A stretch of 64,000 nt of DNA from Pantoea sp. Ap-967 (GTDB lineage Bacteria > Pseudomonadota > Gammaproteobacteria > Pseudomonadales > Pseudomonadaceae), in NCBI RefSeq assembly GCF_011752565.1, contig NZ_VWXK01000023.1:1-64000 (forward strand), given 5' to 3'. This document shows positions 1-7,326 of this stretch, piece after piece. Below the pieces are notes generated by a model that saw only the letters and a program-made list of their open reading frames with translations, searched no databases and was not told the DNA's origin. Position numbers and translations under genes: made by a program. Numbering within the stretch: the stretch's first letter is position 1; every line of letters begins with the position of its first letter.

Positions 1-42
1 GTAGAGATAGACTTTTTCGACTTTGGCGTCGGGGCGCATCAT
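1..42 (-). CDS. tnpB: IS66-family accessory protein TnpB, N-terminal fragment
   Basis: Read on the minus strand, the first codons from 42 encode MMRPDAKVEKVYLY, which matches the start I recall for IS66 Orf2/TnpB proteins of pseudomonads. A GGAG ribosome binding site lies about 10 bases before the paired ATG codons. TnpB is the small (about 115 aa) accessory protein needed with TnpA and TnpC for IS66 transposition. Only 14 codons are inside the window, so the gene may or may not be intact to the left. There is no room for a tnpA between this start and the IS end. Confidence 0.55.
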   Translation of the reverse strand, partial: MMRPDAKVEKVYLY

Positions 43-127
43 CGTCGGCAGACTCCAGAAAGAAATCGGGAGCACAGCATCGGGGATCAGGTAAGCGCTT
101 TAAATGTGGGGTTCATGGAGCGCTTAC
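1..127 (-). mobile_element. End of an IS66-family insertion sequence
   Basis: The window opens inside an insertion sequence that runs off its left edge. The outer end at 91-127 has the typical IS66 terminal appearance: GTAAGCGC at 91-98 is mirrored by GCGCTTAC at 120-127, with a CCAC-containing interior. A TnpB-like reading frame on the minus strand begins just inside this end. The other IS end and any target duplication lie outside the window, so integrity cannot be judged. The IS may have replaced the partner gene of the orphan antitoxin-like gene at 238. Confidence 0.6.
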
Positions 128-237
128 GGCTATATTGCTTGTCCATGTCTACAGAACAAGGGAGAGCACCTGCCAAGGTGCTGGGTCCTAGTGTGTGTTG
201 CGGCTAATCAGGCCGGTCAGTTGAAGGATTGGATGAA

Positions 238-690
238 ATGGCATCGATGAAACGTCCTCGTCTACGGGGTGTTCAGCCTCGTTCGGGCAACAGCCTTGAG
301 CTGACCTTTACCAATGGTCAGCGTTACACCCTGGAGATGAGCGACGCGCTCAAAAACCATCCGGGTTTGGCTCCACTGGCCAAGCGCAAGGCGTTCGAGG
401 GCGTTGTTTTGGGTGACGGGGGATGGTCGGTTGTATGGCCGGACCTGGATATCCAGATCGGTGCCGACACGCTCTTGCTGGACGCGCTTGCCCAAGCTGC
501 GCCTGACGAAAACACTCGAATATTCATTCAGTGGCGCTTGCGGCACCGTATGACGCTGGAGCAGGCGGCCGAAGCGCTGGGGGTGAGCGCGCGTAGCATT
601 AGCCGGTATAGCAGTGGACAGGAGGTGGTTCCGCGTACGTTGGCGCTGGCGTGTTTGGGGTGGGAGAGCTTGGGGCAGAGGGCTGCGTGA
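238..690 (+). CDS. DUF2442 protein with C-terminal HTH, orphan antitoxin-like
   Basis: A protein of 150 aa. Residues about 8-85 match the DUF2442 fold (GNSLELTFTNGQRYTLEMSD and VVWPDLDIQIGADTL). The C-terminal third is a helix-turn-helix (LEQAAEALGVSARSISRYSSG). Proteins of this layout are usually the second gene of a predicted toxin-antitoxin pair behind a small DUF4160 toxin gene. No such gene is visible here; the upstream space ends in an IS66-type terminus, so this copy looks orphaned. The ATG at 238 is preferred over the TTG at 229 because AAGGA at 225-229 is suitably placed. The family is secure from the domain look; the role is inferred. Confidence 0.75.
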   Translation: MASMKRPRLRGVQPRSGNSLELTFTNGQRYTLEMSDALKNHPGLAPLAKRKAFEGVVLGDGGWSVVWPDLDIQIGADTLLLDALAQAAPDENTRIFIQWRLRHRMTLEQAAEALGVSARSISRYSSGQEVVPRTLALACLGWESLGQRAA

Positions 691-730
691 GGGAAGGCCT
701 TCGCAGGCGTGTGACCACCCACCAGACTTG

Positions 731-793
731 CGAGCCTCCCGCGAAACGTGCCTCTCGTGGTTCGCCTCCAGAAACCGGCTTCAGCAAGTCATG
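731..793 (-). pseudogene. Scar of a P4-type integrase C-terminus
   Basis: A 22-base stretch (759-780) is identical to 9320-9341 inside the intact integrase at 9234-10553, and similarity continues weakly on both sides. Read on the minus strand it gives MTC-stop-SRFLEANHERHVSRE, against MTWWSRFLEANREDHVTPHE in the intact enzyme. A stop codon replaces a tryptophan and nothing resembling the upstream catalytic domain remains. This is a short relic of an earlier integrase of the same family. Confidence 0.6.
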
Positions 794-1050
794 CTCAATC
801 TGCTACTGATCGCTGAGCGAAGCATGGATTTCCCAAAAATTTTTGTGCTCAAGCTCGTTCCGTCAGCGAAAGCAACAGGATGTTGCCAGGCATAAATCGA
901 GAAACATTTCCGCCCCCATCAACTGCTACCGACTGCGCTAAATTCCCCACCCTCCAGCGCTCCTGCCGTGCCCAATCACCTAATTTCCTTGCGAGTAGCG
1001 TGTTGTGAAAATGGGAAAACTGCGGGCCTTGGGGCTGTACGGAGGTAGCC

Positions 1051-1100
1051 ATCTCATATCCAGATATCTGTTTGACAGATATCTGGATATGAGATAAATT
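1051..1100 (+). promoter_or_regulatory. higBA promoter with nested palindromic operator
   Basis: A perfect inverted repeat with 20-bp arms (1051-1070 and 1076-1095) flanks the 5-base spacer TTTGA. Each arm ends in CAGATATCTG, itself a 10-bp palindrome, so the site contains two small palindromes within one large one. A consensus -35 TTGACA (1072-1077) sits at its centre, followed by a 17-base spacer and -10 TAAATT (1095-1100). The layout fits autorepression by the downstream HigA or HigBA complex. Confidence 0.8.
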
Positions 1101-1129
1101 TCACGAGGTAGAAAGCTGGAAGAGTGCTT

Positions 1130-1483
1130 ATGCGGGTAATTACAAAAAGAGCAGTCACAGATGCCATGACTTCCCACGCACAGTGGAAAGAAGCACTGAG
1201 CCTGTGGTTGGCGACGTTCGACCGGGCCAGCCTCCGCTTTGAATCCTACCAGCAGCTAAAGGCGGTCTGGGAAACAGCATCGGGTTGGAACGTTGACCGT
1301 GTACCCTCGTCAAAGCTGAGGTCAGCCAGCCAGAAGGGGCCGCTTGATATTTATGTGTTTGATATCAAAGGGACTGAATGTCGAATTATTACCTGGATCA
1401 ATACCAGGGCCGGCACGATCTTCATCAAGTCAATCTTGTCACATGCGGAATATGACAGATGGTGCAGGAATGATGTTAGATAG
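1130..1483 (+). CDS. higB: HigB-family mRNA interferase toxin
   Basis: A protein of 117 aa resembling HigB-type RelE-superfamily toxins, which cleave mRNA at the ribosome. It has the family start MRVITKRAV, a central strand pair (IYVFDIKGTECRIITWI) and the C-terminal IKSILSHAEYDRW segment, where HigB enzymes carry catalytic histidine and tyrosine residues. The ATG at 1130 is chosen over GTG at 1124 because it gives the family-typical N-terminus and has a GGAAGAG stretch upstream. The antitoxin gene follows after 48 bases, toxin first as in classical higBA. The local sequence is less GC-rich than the core genes, consistent with horizontal acquisition. Confidence 0.82.
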   Translation: MRVITKRAVTDAMTSHAQWKEALSLWLATFDRASLRFESYQQLKAVWETASGWNVDRVPSSKLRSASQKGPLDIYVFDIKGTECRIITWINTRAGTIFIKSILSHAEYDRWCRNDVR

Positions 1484-1531
1484 TCGCCAGCTTATGAGGC
1501 CAAGATGCAAATGAATTTAGAGGTGAAGAAA

Positions 1532-2005
1532 ATGAAGCGTGATAAAGTCGAAACATTAGGATTAGATTCATTCATTGCTAATATTTCACCATTACTTGAC
1601 TGCTTGAGTGATCAAGTAGTCACGATGACTTCGCTGCTATCGGCCTGTAGCGATCCGATCAAGGATGATGATGAGTTGCAGGTGCGGATGGCCTTGATCG
1701 ACGAGCTGTATTCCCATGCTGATAGCGAAGGGCATGTGGCTGCGAAATTTGCCGAGATGGTGGCGGATCGGGTTTATGAGTACGAGAGAGAAACAGTGCT
1801 TGTGCCCATGGCCAGCCAGTCGGAGGCATTGGGGTTTCTCATGGAATTACGCGAGGTCAAGCAACGGGATCTTTCCAATATTGCATCGCAGAGTGCTATA
1901 TCTGAGATATTGAATGGAAAAAGGAAGATGACTGTTGTACAGATAAAGGGGTTTGCGGAGTTTTTTGAGGTGCCTGTTGAGTATTTTATGCATGGAATCG
2001 ATTGA
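1532..2005 (+). CDS. higA: HigA-type antitoxin with C-terminal HTH
   Basis: A protein of 157 aa and the presumed antitoxin of the preceding HigB. Its C-terminal 55 residues hold an XRE-type helix-turn-helix (LMELREVKQRDLSNIASQSA, then ISEILNGKRKMTV) as in the COG5499 HigA branch, where an acidic N-terminal region contacts the toxin and the HTH binds the operator. ATG at 1532 is preferred because GAGGTG lies six bases before it; in-frame starts at 1505 and 1511 lack a good ribosome binding site. It probably represses the promoter at 1051-1100. A hairpin terminator follows at 2074. Confidence 0.8.
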   Translation: MKRDKVETLGLDSFIANISPLLDCLSDQVVTMTSLLSACSDPIKDDDELQVRMALIDELYSHADSEGHVAAKFAEMVADRVYEYERETVLVPMASQSEALGFLMELREVKQRDLSNIASQSAISEILNGKRKMTVVQIKGFAEFFEVPVEYFMHGID

Positions 2006-2073
2006 GGGAGTAGTGCGATTTTTGGATATACAGATTTACCGATGTTTTCAGAGCGAGGTGGGGGCTGGAAAGC

Positions 2074-2102
2074 AAAATGGCTCACCTTCGGTGAGCCATT
2101 TT
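2074..2102. terminator. Bidirectional-looking hairpin terminator
   Basis: Twelve-base complementary arms (AAAATGGCTCAC and GTGAGCCATTTT) enclose a CTTCG loop, giving a stable stem with A/T tracts at its foot. It follows higA by about 70 bases. It also lies directly beside the tRNA-like repeat at 2105, so it could instead be the original terminator of the tRNA gene moved here by island insertion. Confidence 0.75.
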
Positions 2103-2104
2103 AA

Positions 2105-2120
2105 GGCACCAGGAGTCGAA
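2105..2120. repeat. Candidate distal attachment-site copy
   Basis: GGCACCAGGAGTCGAA differs at one base from 10724-10739, which encodes the T-arm and adjoining acceptor region of tRNA-Thr. It lies in the same orientation, as expected for an att direct repeat. Similarity stops after 16 bases. Confidence 0.6.
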
Positions 2121-2171
2121 AGAAATCTTAATTGGCTGAAATTTTTGTAGTTTTATGCAAATTGAAATTCT

Positions 2172-2192
2172 TCTATCCCTAAAACTACCCTT
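2172..2192. repeat. Integrase arm-site-like repeat, distal copy
   Basis: Contains AAAACTACCCTT and matches 10583-10603, beside the integrase start, at 20 of 21 positions in direct orientation. Placement near both island ends suggests an arm-type integrase or excisionase binding site. This is inference from position and repetition only. Confidence 0.5.
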
Positions 2193-2274
2193 TTGCACTG
2201 ACTCGGTTACGAAAATTTATGTTTACATACCACATGGGTGGGCGCTGTCCTTCAGGTGTTTTTCCAATATTCGC

Positions 2275-2306
2275 GCGTCGGCGTTGATAGATTTCAACAC
2301 CGACGC
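2275..2306 (-). terminator. Hairpin downstream of the defence-candidate operon
   Basis: Thirteen-base arms (GCGTCGGCGTTGA and TCAACACCGACGC, one G-T pair) enclose a short loop, 18 bases beyond the stop codon of the 423-aa gene on the minus strand. The T-run is weak, so termination is likely but not certain. Confidence 0.55.
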
Positions 2307-2324
2307 TTCACCCGAGTTCTGCGC

Positions 2325-3596
2325 TTAACTCGCTGCAGCCTGGTTTGCATTGACCATTTGAGAAATCTTCACTTGTTGGGCTTCAACCCACTCTTCGTAT
2401 TTATCAATGGAGTAACGCGCTTTTTTCAGTAGGTTTTTTGATCTACTAACCGCTTGTTCAAACTCTTGAGGGTTATCGAGTAAGTGGCGATCCAAATCAA
2501 TGCATCCTATAGAGCTGTTCACAATTTTGTCTGCAGAGGTTTTGAAAATTGCTTGCTGTCTAGTTGCTTGGTCCTCAGGTTTGAAACCAGACAGGCCCGA
2601 CAAATCTGCGTGAGCTTGAGGCACCCGCGAACACCAAAAAGACATCGAGACCATATCTGTAACGGCATCTTCGGACTCAACATGGTACCCATACGGCGGA
2701 TGCATGTCGGCTTTGCTGCTAGGGCTTCCACCAATGAGCAGGCGCAATTTCCAGATCCCGAATGCTGACGTGAAACAATTTCTGTGTTCCAAAGAGGTCA
2801 ATCTGGCTTGACTATAAGAGGCATCCTTAAACTCTCTAAAGTTAATGCCGAATTTTTCTTCAAGATAACTGGATGCTATTTCATCACCAAAAGAATCTAC
2901 AATAGATCCAATTAGAGTAGCAAATGCCGTGGCGTCTACTTTGCTCTTGTCATTACGGCTGGTGATCAAAAAGACCCAATCCTCAGACCTATAAAATGCT
3001 TGGTGCGCAACTAGTTTGTGAATGGCAGTATACAGGCTATTCCAAGTGCCTGGCTTATGGCGTGCGAATGAAGCGCATAGATCGATATTGATGATGTCGA
3101 ACGTCTTATGCTTTGCCAATACTCGCTGATTAGCGATAGAGTCCGCATTGCAGAGGTCTTCAAACCGTTCGTTGATGACACTACTGTTCTTGTCAACAAA
3201 ATCTAATGAGCGAACCTCATTTAGAGAGAGAGCTTGCTCAGCATGAACTTCTGAATCCCCTTTCTCGATGAAATTTAAGCCCAAAAAACTCAGTTTAACG
3301 TTGTTCTCATTTAAGACATCTTCCAGAGATCTTACGTCTAATAAATCCACTCCAGGCAAACTCAGGTAGCTGAGCGGGCGACCGCTATCTCGCAAGCCAA
3401 GCTGTTTTATCACCGCACGCGTTAATACACCCCACTGACGGTCACGAATCCACTGCTTTCTAGGCTTATGCCAGGGAGCAAAGTCTGTTTTCAATTGAGG
3501 AGATGTGTGTACAGTGACCTTGGGGGCAACGTCCGCCAAAAAATCACCACCGCCATCGAACGGATCTTCAGTGCTTTCGATGTCCTTATCGCTCAT
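2325..3596 (-). CDS. Uncharacterised 423-aa protein (PP_RS20740-like), third gene of defence-candidate operon
   Basis: Unknown function. I recall the family name PP_RS20740 from P. putida annotation but could not check it. Visible features are an N-terminal WHKPRKQWIRDRQW segment (residues 42-55), a strand-turn-strand YLSLPGVDLLDV (77-88), and FDIINIDLCASF (166-177). The last two resemble the beta strands and acidic motif of a Rossmann-type methyltransferase or nucleotide-binding fold. No nuclease motif is obvious. The C-terminus is predicted helical (LLKKARYSIDKYEEWVEAQQ). Its start overlaps the stop of the GHKL ATPase gene by four bases (ATGA), implying translational coupling and joint function. 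The gene is AT-rich relative to core genes. Confidence 0.8.
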   Translation of the reverse strand: MSDKDIESTEDPFDGGGDFLADVAPKVTVHTSPQLKTDFAPWHKPRKQWIRDRQWGVLTRAVIKQLGLRDSGRPLSYLSLPGVDLLDVRSLEDVLNENNVKLSFLGLNFIEKGDSEVHAEQALSLNEVRSLDFVDKNSSVINERFEDLCNADSIANQRVLAKHKTFDIINIDLCASFARHKPGTWNSLYTAIHKLVAHQAFYRSEDWVFLITSRNDKSKVDATAFATLIGSIVDSFGDEIASSYLEEKFGINFREFKDASYSQARLTSLEHRNCFTSAFGIWKLRLLIGGSPSSKADMHPPYGYHVESEDAVTDMVSMSFWCSRVPQAHADLSGLSGFKPEDQATRQQAIFKTSADKIVNSSIGCIDLDRHLLDNPQEFEQAVSRSKNLLKKARYSIDKYEEWVEAQQVKISQMVNANQAAAS

Positions 3597-5623
3597 TTCT
3601 TAATCTCTAGAATCATAACTTCGAGAATGGCGGAGATCAAACTTTCGAATTTTTCTTCAGGTAGAAAATCGTCAATCCCGTAGATGCTAAGTAGCGATGC
3701 AAGCGACTTAGCTTTTTCTTCGTTCAATGAATGACGTAGTTTGTCCTTGACGGTATAGTTTTTGCGGGTTTGGAGAGGCTTTAACACCGAGTCATTAAGT
3801 TCGAGCTTTCCCTTGTCCCTCAAGTCATCAGGGAAAAGCGAATGTACCTTGGCCGGGGCAACATATGTTGCCTCTTTAAACTCTGTCACGCCTTGGTTTT
3901 TAGCCGAAGCTGCAACGATTTCACGAAGTTGTAGGAAGCTTTCAGCTTTTCGCTCTTGTAGAACTGTCTTGTTTACGTCGCTAGATAGATACTTATGCTT
4001 GTTCATCAACTGTCGCAAAGCACTGTGTAACCAGTTCTTAATGATCAGGAAATGTGGGTGGGCAATGTTGAACGACTCTCGGTCAATGTTCAGTGCAGCA
4101 TCAAGGCCTTTTATCACGAAAATCTCTGCGGTGATTTGTCGTAGCCTTGTTTGTTCTGAAACTTGATATTTCAGGAAATTTTCTTCGAAAAGCGTTCCGC
4201 TAGCCCCGTTGATCCGAATTAGTACCCCGTTATGTTCGCGAGGTACAATCTTCTTAGACCAATACAAGTAAGCTTCAAACTCTAAATCCCCGCCTCTATA
4301 TTGCTCAGGGATTTCACTTAAGTCTGGTTTTGCTCTGCCCACAAAAAACAACGGCTTATCAATCGGATGACCTTCAATTGGTGCGAAATCACCGTAGGAA
4401 AGCGGTCGAAGCAATTTAACGCCATCAATATAAACATCGAACGGGAGCGTGTGTGATGCAGTAGATCTTAACTTGTACTTATCTGTTATTGTCTGGCCTG
4501 GGAGCAGGGTCACATCGACAGCGCTGCCTTTGGACTTGTTATCGATCTGGAAGATTCTAGCCCCGTCGTTGCAATCTAACTCAAACGGATGTTTCTTCAA
4601 GTATGGGATAGGTAGTGCCAGGCTAAGTACCCAAAGCATACGTAGGTAGTAATCTAAATGTTGCTCTATGCTTGGGCCCTTGGAACTTCGATCGGGGTCA
4701 GAAATATTAAATACTTTCTCAGCGAAAGCTCGAAACTTCGCCTCTCCGCTTTCATTGCCATCCCAAGGGAGTTTGGCTTCCTTCAGCACCACACCGTGCT
4801 CTGGATCAATTTCACCGATATGATATATAGGCTCGATGATATCAATGTTGCCGTCGAATTCGTCTTCATCATCTAAGCTTGCGCTTTCCGATGCTTGCTC
4901 CAAGCTTTCTGCTGCGCGCTCTTCTTTTTCCCGAAGGGATGTCCAGGTTACCTTGGATAGCAACGCTTCTTTTACATGGCTACGAAGGTCTAGCAGTAAA
5001 ATTTCTGTGCCTTGGGAATCTAAGTCGTCTGCGTCAACAAACTTAATAGAAACTTCGCCGGTTACAAATTTCTGATCTTCTTCCTTCTCAAGAATAGCTT
5101 CAGACTGCGGCATAAGAAGAATGTCGCAATATATCCGTTTGTTGCTGCCGGCGACTTTTGAAATGATAACGATATGATGTGTAATCTGGGATACAGAGAA
5201 TAGTCCGATACCCAACTTACCAATTAGGGGTCTACCAGCCTTGCTTTTAGTTACATCGTCATCGCTGGAAATCTGATGCTTTTGCCCTTCCTTGGTACGC
5301 TTGAGACTGCCCCCAATATGGCAAATGACATGTGCTAAGGTCTCTTTGGTAAGCCCTTTGCCGTTATCCCTTACTGAGATTTTACTGAATCTAGGATAAT
5401 CTGTTTCGACCCTAACGTCTGTTGCATCGGCGTCGTAGGCGTTGGCTATCAGCTCTCGTAGCGCGGATGCTGGGTCACGATAAATACCATCGGTGATACG
5501 CGCAAATACGCGCTCATCTGTCATCAAACGAGCTGTAACTGTATCGCCTGAAACAAGGGCATTGTCTAGCTTTAAATTAACATCACCTTCAGTGCTCTCA
5601 TTTGCGTCTACTGTGACATCCAT
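3593..5623 (-). CDS. Hsp90-like GHKL ATPase, second gene of defence-candidate operon
   Basis: A protein of 676 aa with a complete N-terminal Bergerat ATP-binding fold: N-box ALRELIANAYDADAT (E57, N61, D64), G1 DNGKG (86-90) and G2 GKLGIG (135-140). Hsp90, MutL and histidine kinases share this fold. The rest is not clearly MutL: I see no MutL endonuclease motif. An acidic linker rich in E and D lies around residues 215-265. GHKL ATPases of this size recur in bacterial defence loci, where ATP-driven conformational change is thought to control an effector. The gene starts 10 bases after the methyltransferase stop and overlaps the next gene by four bases. The fold is certain; the biological role is inferred. 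Confidence 0.88.
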   Translation of the reverse strand: MDVTVDANESTEGDVNLKLDNALVSGDTVTARLMTDERVFARITDGIYRDPASALRELIANAYDADATDVRVETDYPRFSKISVRDNGKGLTKETLAHVICHIGGSLKRTKEGQKHQISSDDDVTKSKAGRPLIGKLGIGLFSVSQITHHIVIISKVAGSNKRIYCDILLMPQSEAILEKEEDQKFVTGEVSIKFVDADDLDSQGTEILLLDLRSHVKEALLSKVTWTSLREKEERAAESLEQASESASLDDEDEFDGNIDIIEPIYHIGEIDPEHGVVLKEAKLPWDGNESGEAKFRAFAEKVFNISDPDRSSKGPSIEQHLDYYLRMLWVLSLALPIPYLKKHPFELDCNDGARIFQIDNKSKGSAVDVTLLPGQTITDKYKLRSTASHTLPFDVYIDGVKLLRPLSYGDFAPIEGHPIDKPLFFVGRAKPDLSEIPEQYRGGDLEFEAYLYWSKKIVPREHNGVLIRINGASGTLFEENFLKYQVSEQTRLRQITAEIFVIKGLDAALNIDRESFNIAHPHFLIIKNWLHSALRQLMNKHKYLSSDVNKTVLQERKAESFLQLREIVAASAKNQGVTEFKEATYVAPAKVHSLFPDDLRDKGKLELNDSVLKPLQTRKNYTVKDKLRHSLNEEKAKSLASLLSIYGIDDFLPEEKFESLISAILEVMILEIKK

Positions 5624-5633
5624 GTATCCACCT

Positions 5634-6689
5634 TTAAGTAAATAGGTACTTTTTAACGCTATTTGCTAAAGCCTCTGCTACCGGAGGGGCAACAGCGTTT
5701 GATATTTGCTTAACTTGGGCGCTCAAGCTTCCCCAGAGAGAATAACCAAAAGGAAATCCCTGTAATTGCATAGCTTCATAGATACTTAATCGTCTATGGC
5801 CATCAGGGTGAACATGAATCTCCCTATTTCCATACGCAACGGTTCGACTAGGTTTATCCCAAGCCAGTTTGATAAAAGACCTACCGCCCTGTGGCATTTC
5901 ACCAGATGAAAATCGCTTGGATTTCGGCTGCATCGTCCAGTGATTAGGGTGATACGGGATCTCTGGCGCTGAAGTTCCACGCTGGAAAAAATATGGCTCA
6001 GGTAAACCTTTGATTGCATCAGAAACAGTTTTGACGGGGAGATTTGACGCCACGGGGAACTCAAAGCTCTTGTTATCTACACTTTTTGCAATGCCAACTA
6101 TAAAGTAGCGTCTGCGATTTTGAGGTACGCCGAAATCGCAAGCATTTAATTCTTTTTCGTAGATGTTGAAATTTTTAGAGAGACGCTTTCTAAGTAAAGT
6201 AAGGAAGTCTACATTTTTCTTGGCTAAAATTTCTGGTACATTTTCAAATAGAAAAAATTTTATGCCTGACTTTTTGTGAAAATGATTAACTATTTCAGCA
6301 TACTTCATTGCAAGCTGATTGCGTGGATCGGTAGGGCATCGCCCTACGTTTCCTCTTGAAAAGCCTTGGCAAGGAGGCCCCCCAATAATTCCTTGAATAT
6401 TATTATCGCCCTGTTGAGAGGCTAGGGACTTCTGATATAGGTCTTCCGGGGAAATTGTAAGAAGGTCAAGCTTTATAGCAGTTTCGCCAGGATGATTTTG
6501 ATTATAGGTTCTAATTGCTGATGCATCAAAGTCAACCGCTAAAGGCACTGAAAAACCTTGATTCAAAAAGCCGATATCAAGACCGCCGGCGCCGCAAAAA
6601 AGGCTTAAAACGCCAGGAGGACTTATAGGGCTAATCTCTTCGGGCTCAGAAGACATAAAAAAACCTTCTGATACTTTAATGTTCATCAC
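5634..6689 (-). CDS. dcm: C5-cytosine DNA methyltransferase
   Basis: A complete m5C methyltransferase of 351 aa. Motif I SLFCGAGGLDIGF (29-41) binds S-adenosylmethionine; motif IV GGPPCQGFS (103-111) carries the catalytic Cys107; motif VI is ENVP (149-152), motif VIII QNRRRYF (190-196), motif IX RLSIYEAMQLQGFP, and motif X QISNAVAPPV near the C-terminus. The target-recognition segment between VIII and IX is short. No restriction endonuclease or Vsr gene accompanies it. It leads an operon with the GHKL ATPase and 423-aa genes, so modification probably marks self DNA for that system. Start alternatives are 6689 and ATG 6656 (MSSEPEE); 6689 fits the promoter at 6714-6742. Confidence 0.93.
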   Translation of the reverse strand: MMNIKVSEGFFMSSEPEEISPISPPGVLSLFCGAGGLDIGFLNQGFSVPLAVDFDASAIRTYNQNHPGETAIKLDLLTISPEDLYQKSLASQQGDNNIQGIIGGPPCQGFSRGNVGRCPTDPRNQLAMKYAEIVNHFHKKSGIKFFLFENVPEILAKKNVDFLTLLRKRLSKNFNIYEKELNACDFGVPQNRRRYFIVGIAKSVDNKSFEFPVASNLPVKTVSDAIKGLPEPYFFQRGTSAPEIPYHPNHWTMQPKSKRFSSGEMPQGGRSFIKLAWDKPSRTVAYGNREIHVHPDGHRRLSIYEAMQLQGFPFGYSLWGSLSAQVKQISNAVAPPVAEALANSVKKYLFT

Positions 6690-6713
6690 TGACGCCTGTA
6701 AAAATGATGGCTC

Positions 6714-6742
6714 TATATACCATATGTAAGGGATAAGCTCAA
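6714..6742 (-). promoter_or_regulatory. Promoter of the methyltransferase-led operon
   Basis: On the minus strand TTGAGC (6742-6737), a 17-base spacer and TATATA (6719-6714) form a good sigma-70 promoter. The start of transcription would fall just upstream of the methyltransferase ATG at 6689, giving a very short leader. Confidence 0.6.
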
Positions 6743-7044
6743 CCCTCTCCGTCTTGGAATCGATAACTTACAGGTCTTCGGTTGGTGCTGTTGATGCGAC
6801 CCGATGAGTGGTATGAAAAGATTGCTAGCCCTAGGTGCTGTATTCACACCTATTACTTTCATCAGTGATGAGTTTAGGTATGGACTGGTCATAATTTAAC
6901 ATGCCGGTTTTCGCGCCAAAAAAAGCTCGATTTGAATATTTGGATTGTATCTGTATGGCTTTAGTATTGGCTGGTTGCGAGTTTTTACCTATGGCGTCAG
7001 AGATTATCATTCTGTTGAAGCACTCATATGATCTTGTCGACTTT
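6743..7044. other. Gap between island modules
   Basis: About 300 bases of AT-rich sequence between the end of the small ORF at 7045 and the methyltransferase promoter. I see no convincing ORF, hairpin or repeat; it probably holds upstream regulatory sequence for the methyltransferase operon. Confidence 0.4.
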
Positions 7045-7326
7045 CTAATGGCTAATATAAAATATCCAAGACTTCTCTAATCTGCGAGTTATCAGGTGCG
7101 TGGTCAATAGGTAGTAGTATCGAGTCGAATAAGTGTGGTGGCACAGATAAAATTTTAGAAACCAGGTCACGTGCTTTTTCTGCCAAGCCCATGGCGTTTC
7201 TCGCTGCCAGCGCTCCGCGATTTTATTCTGCATGACTTTCGCCTGCCGCAAATGCCGTTGCCGCGTAGTTTGCGATCCGGTCAGCACTCCAGCTAGGAAG
7301 AGTTCCATGTCGAAAGGGCTACTCAT
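7045..7326 (-). CDS. Small conserved protein coupled to a tyrosine recombinase
   Basis: A protein of 93 aa whose start codon overlaps the recombinase stop by four bases (ATGA). It begins MSSPFDMELFLAGVLTGSQT, is basic and tryptophan-rich in the middle (RWQRETPWAWQKKHVTWFLK), and ends in a tyrosine-rich stretch (STRYYYLLTTHLITRR). I recall similar small ORFs directly downstream of this integrase type in Pseudomonas islands, but no domain is recognisable. Tight coupling suggests a recombination accessory or directionality role, which is inference. Upstream ATG alternatives are absent because the gene begins inside its neighbour. Confidence 0.6.
   Translation of the reverse strand: MSSPFDMELFLAGVLTGSQTTRQRHLRQAKVMQNKIAERWQRETPWAWQKKHVTWFLKFYLCHHTYSTRYYYLLTTHLITRRLEKSWIFYISH

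Noticed and set aside
2325..6689. Classifying the methyltransferase operon as a type II restriction-modification or MZA system
   Set aside because: No restriction endonuclease or Vsr-like gene is present, and the Z1, DUF and AIPR genes of MZA are missing; the GHKL protein also lacks clear MutL C-terminal motifs.
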